A stretch of DNA of 64,000 nt from Toxorhynchites rutilus septentrionalis (Eukaryota > Arthropoda > Insecta > Diptera > Culicidae), in contig NC_073744.1 of NCBI RefSeq assembly GCF_029784135.1, positions 10,437,429 to 10,501,428 of the forward strand, given 5' to 3'. Below are positions 1 through 10,893 of this stretch, piece after piece. Position 1 is the first letter of the stretch. The number at the start of each line of letters is the position of its first letter. Made by a program: the position numbers and the translations under genes. Below the pieces are notes generated by a model. That model ran no database searches. It worked only from the letters and a program-made list of their open reading frames with translations, and was not told the origin of the DNA.

Positions 1-1789
1 TTTTTGCAACTGTTAGACGCGTGTTTGATGTCTGTTGAATGCGATGCACGGAAGATCTCTTTAAATACTCAGTGCATTACGTGCATTGATATAAAGAAAC
101 AAATTGCGACATATGACCAATTAGTGTATTATTCTCGCAAAGGCAAGAAAGAATCGTTGCTTCTCGAAATGATTCTACAAAACCACGCAAGCCATTAAAC
201 CTTTTTAGGGTCCCCGGAACTTTTAATTTATTTTTTATTTCTATTTATGAAATTTCGACGTATTCGCAAATAATATCCGAAATTATAGACCAACAAATTT
301 CAAGAAAAGATTGCGTAGTCCTACGTCCTAAGCGGTCGTGTCTCGGATACAACCCCTCGATTTTTTTTTCTCTATTGTTCTCTCATTTTGATATAACTCA
401 CATGCACATGTATTAATAGGTATATATTTTGAACGGTACTCACGACCTTTTTCTTGTTGAGTTTTCTGCCTGCGGCTTTTCCCCGTTCATGGGGTGGTTG
501 ATGATGAACGCTGGCGGCGAATCTTGAAGTTTCCACCGCACACGAGTTCGTCGTGCAATTCTTTCTCCCAAGCGAATCGGTTTGCGTTTGCTGGTCCTTG
601 CGCGACCACCTTTAGCAACGAAGGTGACAAATATCTTCCAAATATTGAATGGGTTGATGATCCGGCGATGTGATAAATGCTGCGATGAAACTTATTTCCA
701 CCGCACATGTGTTCGTTGTGCGGTTTTCTTTCCACGTGAGTCGATTCGCGCTAGTAGGTGCTTCGTGGGATCAGAAGTAGCTTGCCCTAAATGCACACAC
801 CACAAAGAACAGAGAAAAAACCACACGTATGCAATATTGGTTAATTTATCTAGCCACATGTCGTTAATGTAATTGAAGCTTACTTCTACTCTCTTCCGAC
901 CGATGCACAGAAGGGCACTGATTATAATTTTAAAGAACTCTAGCTCGCTAATGACTAATCAGCTAACAATTCCACAACCAGCCGAGGTAACTATTACCGA
1001 CTGCCTTTTTCTGTCTAATCTGCGCGATATAATAAAAAATATATATCCGCTCCGGCCTCTTCCACGGTCACGATCGGAATGGAAGAATATAATTTTTGGT
1101 CCTCAGATCAGCGTGACATTCTTCGAAACCGGAACTACGTAATGTAGTTTTAAGAAGAAAAACCCCACCGAGAGATTTGCGGAAACGTGTCCATAACGAA
1201 ATTGAACAAGGTGTATTTGAATATTATGGGTTTCAATTAGCGTCCTGGCTTAACCCATCAGTGCCCAGCGTATGAAATTTGATACGCAAAATTGCCCGTT
1301 TTTGAAAAACTGTTTTTGATGAAATTAAAGTGTTAAGCGCATTTTAAATGATACCACATGACAATTTAAGAGTGTTTTTTTGTCTCAGTGTCATTTTATC
1401 TGTCATTTTTGTTGTTTTGTTGTGCTTGCTTGCAAAGTCGCAAAAGTAAACATAAATTTATCAAAGTTTTACCTCTTAAATGATTCTAAATTGCTCAAAT
1501 CTGTGACACAACACTACTAGACGAGTGTAAAAAATGATATCTAGCAAAAAATCCGAAAAATCCGAAATTATGAAACCGCAAAAAATCTATGTTTACTTTT
1601 GAGCGTATGAAGTTCATACGCTGTGCAACTACGGTATATTTATTTGCTAGTATGACAGAACACATGGTATAAAATTTCTCAAACTATATGGTTGGCTGTG
1701 TGAAAATTTCATAAAATTTAGAACAAGAGAATAAATAGTATTGTTAAAACGTAGAATCTTGTGAACTGAACAGTTGAGTTGGATCTTAC
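1..1789. other. intergenic repeat-rich DNA, no supported gene
   Basis: No gene can be supported here. Short open frames lack family motifs. Around 517-740 an imperfect direct duplication of about 60 bp is visible (two blocks containing TTTCCACCGCACA). Two short palindromes built on GCGTAT...ATACGC lie near 1268-1288 and 1603-1621. A block near 317-360 (CGTAGTCCTACGTC followed by GTCGTGTCTCGGA) recurs near 58648-58690, so this is dispersed-repeat DNA. Confidence 0.5.
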
Positions 1790-2055
1790 GTCAGATTATT
1801 TTAAGATACAATAGTTGAGACGGGTAAAGCCCAAGTCCAGCTTTTAGTTATATTAAATACTATTAAGACACTATATTGAGTCGGGTTCAGCCCAAGGCCA
1901 ATATTTGGTTAGATCTGGGTCGAGTTCAGCTCAAGGCCAGAATCATTGTATGTGAAACAGTTGAGTCGGGTAAAGCCCAAGGCCAGCTTGTAGTAATATC
2001 AAAATCTATAGATTCACCATATTGAGTCGGGTCTAGCCCAAGGCCAAAAAAACAA
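1790..2055. repeat. array of five spaced GGGT-GCCC hairpin units
   Basis: Five diverged copies of a motif of the form TTGAGTCGGGTaaaGCCCAAGGCC lie near 1813, 1876, 1917, 1961 and 2023. They are separated by 40-60 bp of AT-rich DNA. Each copy contains a short inverted repeat (GGGT / GCCC) around a 2-3 nt loop. No coding sequence is associated. The function is unknown; arrays of this kind are seen inside retroelement leaders, but no LTR was found here. Confidence 0.6.
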
Positions 2056-2495
2056 AAAAATCATAGAATCAGTTCAAAATATCAATACATTATTTTCCAA
2101 ATTAAAACAATAAATAATCAATAGGAAGAATGATAATTTTTTTTCCAATATCACACTCCAGACATACTTTGTTCATTGATCATTTTTTGTGCTTCCGGAG
2201 GATGAGGCATATCTATCAACAGAATAAACAAACTTTGATGATACGAAAGATATTGCGGTAACTTAGTTAACAAGAATACAAGAATCGAAAATATTCCTTT
2301 CGAAAGTCTGGGCATTGCATCCATTGATTAGATTACATTCTATTCTTATTATTGTTACTGTCGGGGGAGGATGCGGTATCCTGAATTAGAGTGTAGCTCT
2401 GATGAGGTATTGGTAAACAAAGAGAGTTCTGATTGATACGTATAAAAGATAGAATGTGAGCGATTGTTAGGCGTATTCACATAAAAGATTTATCG

Positions 2496-3003
2496 GTGTT
2501 TTATGGAATATCACAGATATATCAGCTTCCCGATAATCCGGCGGAGCTGTACAATTATCTGAATGAACGCTTTCTAGTGTCAACAAATGATACTGACTTT
2601 GTCATCGTGTCCCCAAGCAGTGGAGACAGCGATGTGGATGCTGGAGATAGGGCCGTCCACCGCCCTTCCAGTTTTGGCAAACAAGTGAATGCCGAGAGCA
2701 ACATTGAACGAGGCCAATCACAAGAATGCTCCTCGGGCAGCAGCAAGAAGCGAAGAGCCAGACACTGGGAAAAAATGACCTTAAATTCGGATGAGTGACA
2801 TAAATCCAGCAAGGATCGAGTTAATCCAGATCAAGCCTAAACACTCGAAGTCATCGGAAGTTAGGTTTGACGGAATAAATCATTTCATTAACACGAATCC
2901 AACAAAGGTGTGCGTATTGCAACCGATATATGACGTATATTTGCTTGAAGTGTGATGTGGGTTTGCACCCTTCGGAGTGCTTTTTCCGGTACCATACTCA
3001 GTG
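2496..3003 (+). pseudogene. piggyBac-type transposase relic (C-terminal Cys-rich domain)
   Basis: The 3' part (about 2840-3003) encodes the C-terminal Cys-rich domain of a piggyBac-family transposase. It has an RFDG-NHF segment, then RCAYC, CLKC, and a final CFFRYHTQ before a TGA at 3001-3003. The RFDG-NHF part and the Cys part are in different frames, which meet near 2905-2910, so at least one frameshift is present. The upstream 100-aa frame (2496-2798) is acidic and low-complexity, like a piggyBac N-terminus, but no catalytic DDD core lies between them. The copy is therefore internally deleted and dead. The C-terminal assignment is fairly secure; the N-terminal one is inference. Confidence 0.6.
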
Positions 3004-3019
3004 ATACTAAATCCGATAC

Positions 3020-3098
3020 ACTGCCGTTCTACGCATAACTGTACTATGTTCTATGCAATCCCTATGAACCGTGGGACAATTATGCGTAGAACGGCAGT
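3020..3098. repeat. 18-bp perfect inverted repeat next to the piggyBac relic
   Basis: CTGCCGTTCTACGCATAA at about 3021-3038 is the reverse complement of the block at about 3080-3097, with roughly 40 bp between. Its position 17 bp after the transposase stop suggests a terminal or subterminal repeat of the piggyBac-like element, or a deletion derivative with its two ends fused. Confidence 0.55.
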
Positions 3099-3140
3099 AC
3101 ACGAAAGTGCTAATAAACCATTAAAATGGTTGTCGAAGTT

Positions 3141-3304
3141 TTTTTTTTTTTTTTTTTTTATCTGTATTATAGTGATTTTCAACTCATTTGGCTGGTTCGT
3201 CACTTTTTACTTCCATTTTTGGAAGAATGTCGGGAGTGAGAATTGAACTCGTGACCTTTAGCGTGAGAGGCATGGATGTTACCACTACGCCAGATCGCCT
3301 CCAC
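3141..3304 (-). mobile_element. tRNA-derived SINE, copy 1 (with 13-bp TSD)
   Basis: Reading the minus strand, the head starts GGAGGCGATCTGGCGTAGTGGTAAC (A-box region) and contains CACGAGTTCAATTCTC (B box), then a short tail and a poly(A) run (poly-T at 3141-3159 on plus). The 13-bp direct repeat GGTTGTCGAAGTT flanks it exactly at 3128-3140 and 3305-3317. Copies 2 and 3 lie at 17314-17472 and 62919-63035. Boxes A and B are internal RNA polymerase III promoters, so the element carries its own promoter. Confidence 0.88.
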
Positions 3305-3586
3305 GGTTGTCGAAGTTGAATTTTATTAAATGAAACCGTTTTGTTCGATATTCAAATGATTTCCATTTTTGATACTGTATCGGCTCAGCGTATGAAATTT
3401 CATTCGTCAGATATCTCAACTTCCAAAGAATTCCAATCCAAAATATTGCGTTTCCTCCCCGTTTCCTTCCCGTTTCGGGACAAACCTAGATGGACTAGAA
3501 AATGTCATGCCATTTGGATCAAGTTCTTGTACACTTGTAATGGCTTAATTGAGCCGCAGAGTCACATCTGGCACTCAACATGATTA

Positions 3587-3963
3587 CCCAGCAAACATTA
3601 AATCGTATAACTTCGCACATGATAAGTCACATATAATTTCGTATCAAATCACAATCGCATAAAATATCAATCAAAATATCGATCGTATATATCTAAAATC
3701 GCATAAAATGCATAAACACGATTTTCCATTACATCGATGGATTGAGTGGTGACGTTGTCGTATCAAATCGCATATCAGTCCAAAAAGCATCGCACATCGT
3801 AATATACGGCTTTATATGCGTACAAAATATGGCATATACGTATATCGCCTCCACTTTTGTGTGTATATGCTAGTTATCTGCATCATATATCATACAAATG
3901 TGTCTTGGTTGTATGTATATCGCCTCCAATTATAGCTATACATACGACTTAATGTTTGCTGGG
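3587..3963. mobile_element. MITE, CCCAGCAAAC family, copy 1 (377 bp)
   Basis: The terminal inverted repeat CCCAGCAAACATTAAATCG at the left end is matched by its reverse complement at the right end (AAGTCGTATG... to TGCTGGG, slightly diverged). TA lies on both sides (3585-3586 and 3964-3965), fitting a TA target duplication. The interior is AT-rich with many ATATGCG/CGCATAT-like inverted motifs and no coding capacity. A second copy lies at 39002-39901. Confidence 0.85.
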
Positions 3964-4084
3964 TAGCAACATAAAAAAGAATGGCACTCTCATTGCCGTC
4001 CATCCAAGACACACACTTCTGAAGAGAAGAACTCAGATTCACACAAGTGAGTTGTGTTGAATCTGGATTTCAAATATATGAAAC

Positions 4085-5960
4085 GAGGGGATCTACAATA
4101 CTGGTAGCGTGTAGTACCACGCTACAGCTTTGTGGATGCTGGGTATGCCGTAGAGTTGCGCCAGTTCGTGGTTCATCTTCCTTCGCCATACTCCGTTTTC
4201 CTGTACACCACTGAATATTTTTCTGAGAACTCGACGTTCGAAAACGCCAAGTGCTTGTGAGTCCTTATCGAGAATTCTTCCATAGAGAACAACCGGTCGA
4301 GTTAAGGATTTGTACATGGTACACTTCGTATGGGGTCCGAGTTTGTTGGATCTTAAGGATTTGTGGAGCCCATATCGCGACTTCCATTGACTATGTGTCT
4401 TCGAATTTCACGGCTGTTGTCGTTGTCAGTTGTTGTCAGCGAGCCAAGGTAGACAAATTCTTCTACCGCCTCGAGCTCGTCGCCGTCGATCACAACACTA
4501 CTGCCAAGAAGAATTCTGTTGTGATCAGTCCCACCTGCTTGCATGTATTCAGTCTTGGACGCATTGATCCCAAGCTCAATCAGCTCTGATTCGTGTTTCA
4601 GTCGGGTATGCAAGTCCCCTATCGTCGCATGTGTTCTTCCGATTATGTCCACGTCATCGGCGAAGCAGATAAACTGACTCGACTTGTTGAAAATTGTGCC
4701 CCGCATGTTGAAGTTCGCTCTCCGCAAAACACCTCCCAGCGCTACGTTGAAGAGCAGACAGAAGGGTCCATTGCCTCGTGGAAGTCCCCTGTGAGTCTCA
4801 AATGATTCCGACAGATTGCCTGTGATTCGCACACCGTTCATCGTTGCCTGAATCAGTCAGTCATCCGTCGATTTATCATATGCGGCCTTGAAATCGACGA
4901 AGATGTTGTGCGTAGGTACTCACGGCATTTTAGAAGGATCTGCAGCGTTGTAATAATTTGTTCGGTTGTCGAGTAACCGAGCATGAATCCGGCCTGATAA
5001 CATCCCACGAATCTACTTACTATTGGCGATAGACCTTCCACTCCTCCGGTAGCTGGTCTGTGTCTCAGATCCTGACTATCCAACGGTGCATACACTCTAC
5101 AAGTTTCACCGGACCCCGCTGTGAGACCATCCTTACCAGCTGCTTTGTGGTTATTTAGCTGATTAATGGCCTTTTTACAATCACCCATCGTCGGGAATGG
5201 GACGTTGTCGTTGTTCACTGCACCGGTGTAGTCCTCCGCAACGTCGGCTTGGTCTCCTGTCTGCGCGCTGTTCATGTGTTCATCGTAGTGCTGCCCCCAC
5301 TTGTCGATCACCTCGCGTTCGTTCGTCAAGATACTTCCTTTCTTGTTCCTGCACATTTAAATCGGTGGCACGAAGCCTTTATGCGAGGCGTTTAGTTTGT
5401 TTGTTTGAACTTCCGGCGATTCCCGAGAACGATAAAGCAATTCCATCTCCTCACATTCATTCTCTTCCAGGCGGAGCTTTTTTCCCGAAAGAAATTCCTT
5501 CCTACTGCCTTCGCTTCAGTCTGTATCGCTCCACGTTTTGTCGAGCCGCTCGTGGCAGCATTGTTCTCGTTGCTCATTCCCGATGGCGGTCCCTACTGTG
5601 TTGTTAATTGCAGCTGTCAAGATGTCGCAGCATTCGTCGAGGGGGGCAGCATCATGTTTCGTCTACCCCCGGTAACGCAGCTTCCAGACGCTGCGAGTAT
5701 GTTGCAGCAACGTTCGGCTCCTGTAGTCGTCGTAGGTGGAGCCGTGGTGAGCGCTGGTGCCTTATGTTATTGACGACTGATTGTTTACAACGCAGTCTGG
5801 CCATCAGCAGGTAGTGGTCTGAATCAATGTTAGCGCCATGATAGGTTCTGACGTCGATGATATCCGAGAAGTGGCGACCGTCGATCAAAACGTGGTCAAT
5901 TTGTGTTTCTGTCTGAAGAAGATTCTACGTATGACCATGGTCGTGGAGGCAGCGGAGTCG
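4085..5960 (-). pseudogene. broken APE-type non-LTR retrotransposon (endonuclease + RT)
   Basis: Minus-strand pieces in several frames add up to a LINE ORF2. At about 5800-5900 is an APE endonuclease C-terminus (QIDHVLIDGRHFSD, then SDHYLLMARLR). At 4853-5356 is the linker into RT. At 4353-4841 are RT palm sequences with ICFADDVDIIGRT (catalytic ADD) and GLPRG. At 4093-4317 is a C-terminal ERRVLRKIFSGVQ block. Frames change at least four times, so it is inactive. The type resembles mosquito RTE/Loner-like elements; clade assignment is inference. A related 3' fragment lies at 16596-17300. Confidence 0.82.
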
Positions 5961-6851
5961 ATAAGTCTTAGGCCGTTTTCGTTGGTTCACGGATGGGCCC
6001 TGGAACTACCAATTACTGAACCGGTCTGAACCGGTACATTGCATAGGTTATGTATGTAGTTTATTAATTTACGAAAACCCGGTAGATTCTTCGTGTTGCA
6101 GCTGGTTTAATCGCTTCACCCCATGAACCTACCTGAATTATACTTAATGAGCTCAAGTCTCATGGCAATTGTCCATGACAATGATTCCCAGCAACCACTT
6201 ACCGAATACTGAGAAGGATTTCCTAGTTGCGTGGAATGAAGGAATAAGCCAATGTGTGTACATTTGGCGCTATCGCCCTTTTAATTCGTGTCTTGTTTTA
6301 TTTTATTATTCACACTCAAGCTTGATTGGCAACAAAGTGTAGTTGATTCAGTTACTGCAATCGAAGCTTTGCGCTACCATTAACCTTAGAATGTGTATAT
6401 GTTCAGAACAATTTATGGGTTGTCTTTGTTGTTTCCTTAGAGGACGTCTTCCTGTTGATACCTTCGTATGGCAAAATCTAAACTGCTTCAGAATCGTTTA
6501 GCAACTACAAAATCCATAAATATTACATATTTATTATTATATGTTATCTGTCTTCGAATGCAATTCTGATTTGTCGATTGAATTGAATCATTGTAGCTAT
6601 TTTGTGAATGCGATAGGTGATTCCCAGATTCCTTCCCATGCTAATACTAATCAGTAGAAATAAATTAATTTAACATATTCCTGGTCGTTCTCTTCGTATA
6701 GTCATTTGCTCTGTATGTTATGGAATGTTGACGAAAAAATAAATAAAAACATGATTACACCGTAACAGATATGGATTCAGTGTATATCCCATAAATCTGA
6801 GGGATATTTGAAAATAAACGGCATCCGTTTTTCTTTCCTCGGGCCCTATAT
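5961..6851. other. AT-rich intergenic stretch, probable 3' flank of C14orf119
   Basis: No gene or structured repeat is seen. The right part lies directly downstream of the C14orf119 stop (minus strand) and probably holds its 3' UTR. TTTATT on plus near 6528 would read as AATAAA on the gene strand. Confidence 0.4.
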
Positions 6852-7649
6852 CTAGATCTCTCCGTCGCCGGTGACCGCCGGTGCGGCGTGTTCAATACTC
6901 GTTACATCAAGTGGTACTTGCACACTGCCGTATTCTGTTGGTGCTGGGTCTCCCTGAGTAATACTCTGTCTCCTACCGGAGAGCTCCAGCTGGATTTGCC
7001 GCGCAAATTCCGGATCGATTTCGGCTAACCGTTCCAGCAGTTTGTCGCGGTTGGATTCAGGCCATTTGGAAGTCCATTCGTTGAATAGCTTTACCTGGAT
7101 TGGATTACCAAGAAAAGAATATTGATCCATTAACATGAGCTTTTGCAATTGTTATTATAATAGTGGGTGACTTCCAATCGTATCGATCTTTGAGGGTGTA
7201 TTGGAATTGTTATCTCAACTTCGTTTTCTAATTTACACCAATTGCACAGATTCACAGAAGTGCCGTTTGATAACCTTCTGATAACGTCGCGCAATGATTG
7301 AATGAACATTATTACTATCTTTACGGGCATCAATAAAACAGCCATCGATGAAGGCAGGAAAAAGTGCATACGTCCGCGCGATCATAATCTTCTATTTACT
7401 TAGCACACTCACTCTACACTGGAACAGACTCATCGGTTTGTCTTCCCCACTGATGTTCGCTATCCCGCTAATGATACCGTTCACATAGACAACTCCGCTG
7501 GGGTTTGCTTTCGCCAGATACGAAGCCAGCACGGGGATGAAGTCTTCCCGTTGGAAATCACTCCATTCCGTGAACCACTGGACAATGTATCGGAACTCCC
7601 GGTCGACTGTTAGATTGTAACCGCTCCCGAGTGCGCCTCCCGATGACAT
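6852..7649 (-). CDS. C14orf119: C14orf119 homologue (DUF4508 protein)
   Basis: Two exons on the minus strand, 7413-7649 and 6852-7094, joined in phase 0 (donor AGA|GTGAGT, acceptor CCAG|GTAAAG); total 159 aa, stop TAG at 6852-6854. Residues 17-60 (REFRYIVQWFTEWSDFQRED) and the start of exon 2 (VKLFNEWTSKWPESNRDKLL) match the paired tryptophan-rich FxxWFxxW-type repeats of human C14orf119, which is about 140 aa. The biochemical role of this family is not established, and no catalytic motif, signal peptide or membrane segment is visible. The start is the only ATG before the conserved domain. No operon-like context. Confidence 0.87.
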
Positions 7650-8571
7650 CCCGTCTGGTTATGCACCGCCCGTTTGAACCCCAGAACCCGTTCCAACCAA
7701 TCTATCCGGTTTCTCGTTTTGGACTTTTTGTCACCGTCTCTGTCCGTGGCTCGACTTCGAAAGTAACTGTACGTGTCTTACAGCTGCGTTTTTCCCTTCT
7801 TCTTCTCGTGCTACTTATACTAGATATGCCACTGATGCTGCGAATCAGCTTGCAATTCAATAATTGAGGGTGATAATTGATTAGATCGCGATTTCTTGGC
7901 ACTTTCTATTCACTTCCTGGCCGAATGTTGATTCGTTCGATGTGAAATCGACTGCAGGTTGCCATGTGATGTCTAATCAACCCGATTATACCGTATTATC
8001 ATATTCATTATTATTCTAAACTTAGCAGCTTTGTTTTGAATCGCACACCTCACTCACGAACTAATGCATTTTCTTGCTTCCTTTCCATCACATCACACTG
8101 GGCAGAGGCAGAGGCAGAGGCTGAGCTGATCTGTGAGAGCGCATGAGGTTGGTTTGGCTAGGTCGTGTACGTGTGTTATTTTACTGTTTACTGGATTTCG
8201 CTCTCATTTTTTTTCCGCTCCATCCGTCGTTATGATACGATGTTAAATGCGATGATTGCGAGTCGGATGCTGCGAGCGGGAGGAGATACCGAAATCACCT
8301 GGAGCGGAAGAATGGAACTAGTTGTGTTGTTTTGCCGAGTGGCGCTCGCTCTCTTCTTTCTCTTCAAATTGCCGCATACGTTTTGTTTGCTCTCGCCACT
8401 GGCTGATGTTGAACCCCATTGTGTACGACTGTTTTCGTATGGATTCATGACAGCTAGAAAGATTGTTTCAAAAAGGTGAGCATGAGCTAGGAACCAAAGC
8501 CTATTTAGAGATAAACGAAAAATTTGACCAGTTGAAGTCGTTGAAGTAACAGTACAGTGCAAGTTAGCTAA
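7650..8571. other. 5' flank of C14orf119, no supported gene
   Basis: Probable promoter and 5' UTR side of the C14orf119 gene. Open frames here have no recognisable motifs. A GCAGAGGCAGAGGCAGAGGC hexamer repeat lies at about 8101-8121. Confidence 0.4.
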
Positions 8572-9615
8572 AGCCGGGTTCAGACGGTGCGAGTAAGCAT
8601 AGGAGTCGGTCTCGTCAGTTACTGCAGTGCAGCTACTTAAGCCGGGTTCAGACGGTGCGAGTAAGCATACGAGTCGGTCTAGTCAGTTACTGCAGTGCAG
8701 CTACTCACACCGTATGAACACAACATGCCAGTTAGTGTCATGTGTGATTCGGCGTGCGAGCTACTTCAAAGTTTTTTGAATTTACTCGCACTTCACATTG
8801 TCTTTACATGTCTCTATTTTGAGAATTTTGAAAATATGCGAAGATATTTATAGACTTGAAAAATATTGGAAAAACAAATAAAACCCTCATAGTTTCTAAA
8901 CGGAATCGTTGTTATTTTGTTTTGCTTTTTTTCTGGTTTTTTTCCGCTATCCGTAGTACCTTCAGTTTAAAGAAATTTAGCACAAAGTATTTGTAAACAA
9001 GGCCAGCTCGTGTCTCGCGATAAAATTGTGTAATGATAAATTCAACTGAAAACCTAAGCCGAAAACTGCCAATAAAGAAGTTGATTTCGGATCAATCATC
9101 TAACAAATTCGGACCTGATTGCTGTTTCTCAAAATCGTCAAAATCGTCTGGCATCTCTGGTAAACCCGTACCGTAGTATCTAGTTTCTTGTCAGCAGCTC
9201 ACATTGTGTGAACGGACAAGGCGAGTCAACCATTTGTCAAGCGAGTTCACCGAGTCAGTAGCTGCTCATTGTGAAGTCAGCTACTAGCAACGTATAAATG
9301 GGCCTTTACACCGTGTGAACACATCATGCCAGCTACTGTCATGTGTGATTCGGCGTGCGAGCTACTTCAAAGTTTTTTGAATTTACTAGCACTCGCATCC
9401 CTCAAAATGTCAAAAACAGAATTTGGCGTTCGAATCAGGGATGCCAAATGTAAAGAAATATCTCTATTTTTATAATATTTGAAAACATGCGAAGATATTT
9501 ATAGACTTGAAAATGTGTGAACGGACAAGGCGAGTCAACCAATTGTCAAGCGAGTTAACCGGCCCAGTGGCTGCTCACTGTGAAGTCAGCTACTAGCAAC
9601 GTATAAATGGGCCTT
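8572..9615. repeat. cluster of duplicated MITE-like blocks
   Basis: A 68-bp unit (GGGTTCAGACGGTGCGAGTA...) is tandemly duplicated at about 8573-8640 and 8641-8708. A second block (TCATGTGTGATTCGGCGTGC, then GAGCTACTTCAAAG) occurs near 8740 and 9340. A third block (GAACGGACAAGGCGAGTCAA ... AACGTATAAATGGGCCTT) occurs near 9209-9305 and 9517-9614. The order suggests overlapping insertions of one non-autonomous family. No coding capacity. Confidence 0.75.
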
Positions 9616-9879
9616 AATGCTTCCTTTACAATGCGGGCTTTTAATCGCATGCGATATACTCACTCACGATATTTTTCAGCGCAAGTATTTACAACGGTGC
9701 GCGATAATCTGTCATAATCTGTCTGTCATATTTGCATCCCTCAAATCATATTGCCATTATTTGTTACAGACAAAGACGTACTAGATTGGTGGAACAAAAT
9801 CATATCACTAAAAGTGTGAATACATGTATATAATTCCAGATAATTAAAAATTGAAACACTATCAAATTCAATCGAATAT

Positions 9880-10728
9880 TGTAACCCGCGACGCTGCGGA
9901 AGGGTGCGAGCTCGTCGCTACCGGAGGGTTTACGCAGGTAAGCGGTTGGCTTAAGTGCCACTCCCGCCAGACCAACCGCCGTATTTACGCTTTGCCCGGC
10001 GATGAGACACCTAACACCTAAGGGCAGATTTGTCCTTTCCTTCTAAACCCCGGTATGTTCCGCGATTTTCCTGCGCTACAGTCGGACCCTCGACACCGTT
10101 TGTCCGCGTCCGCAATTCCAACAACAGAGGGACACTTCGACCGATCCAACGAGTACCGATTACGCTGAAAGGTTCTCCTCACTGGACCTACTGAACGATG
10201 TCCGTCCCACCCACCTTGAACCTAGTTTCGTAGAACAGGAGCAGGGGTTGAAGAGCTACCACAAGAAGAGGAGGCCCAACTCTGGACTCGTGATCATCTG
10301 AAGTTTTAATCGATTTTTGTCGGGTTTTCAGGCTACACCGCTAGCCAGTAAATGTAGACCTTTTCCTCTACTCTAAACTCAAAAACAACATATATTTCTA
10401 TGGTATTCTTCGAGGCGTTCGGAGGTGTTAAAAACACGTTTAATATTGAAATAAACTTTATTGTACTTTACTCTGTGGAAGTCGAATCAAGAGTGTTCGA
10501 GAACACGCAACGACGGGAGTCTACTATCGCTTAACCTAACGGATGTACGCAAACACTAACTTGTCATACTGACGGGTGACATTTGAACAATTCGAGGGGT
10601 ACATTTTCCTAAATAGGACAATGTGCACAAGGTTGCTACATTTCTAAACATAAATTCATTTGTAATTCACGAAACTCTATCACAAAAACTCATTCATTAC
10701 TAACTCTACCCGAAACATTCAGTGAACA
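9880..10728. mobile_element. possible solo LTR (849 bp)
   Basis: The segment begins TGTAACCCGCG and can be closed at ...GTGAACA, giving TG...CA ends with ATAT on both sides (9876-9879 and 10729-10732). A plus-strand AATAAA near 10452 would fit an R-region polyadenylation signal. No matching second LTR or internal region is present. The 4-bp duplication is AT-rich and could be chance. Confidence 0.35.
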
Positions 10729-10893
10729 ATATTAAATTTTAACTTCAAACACATACATTTTTTTTTTTTGGCAGACTTATCTCACTTCTTAACTAGGCGA
10801 ACCTAGCCAGAATTTTCACCTGCCCCCGGGCTTCTGAATGCCAAAGGGGGACTAGGCTCTGCGGAATGCACGTATCTGCATGCTCGTGCAGTT

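Noticed and set aside
582..872. Cys-rich open frame (RCDKCCDE...TCVRC) as a zinc-finger gene
   Set aside because: Cys spacing fits no family well, part of it is explained by a local duplication, and there is no supporting exon structure.
873..1142. 89-aa plus-strand frame as a gene
   Set aside because: No recognisable motif, no splice context, repeat-rich surroundings.
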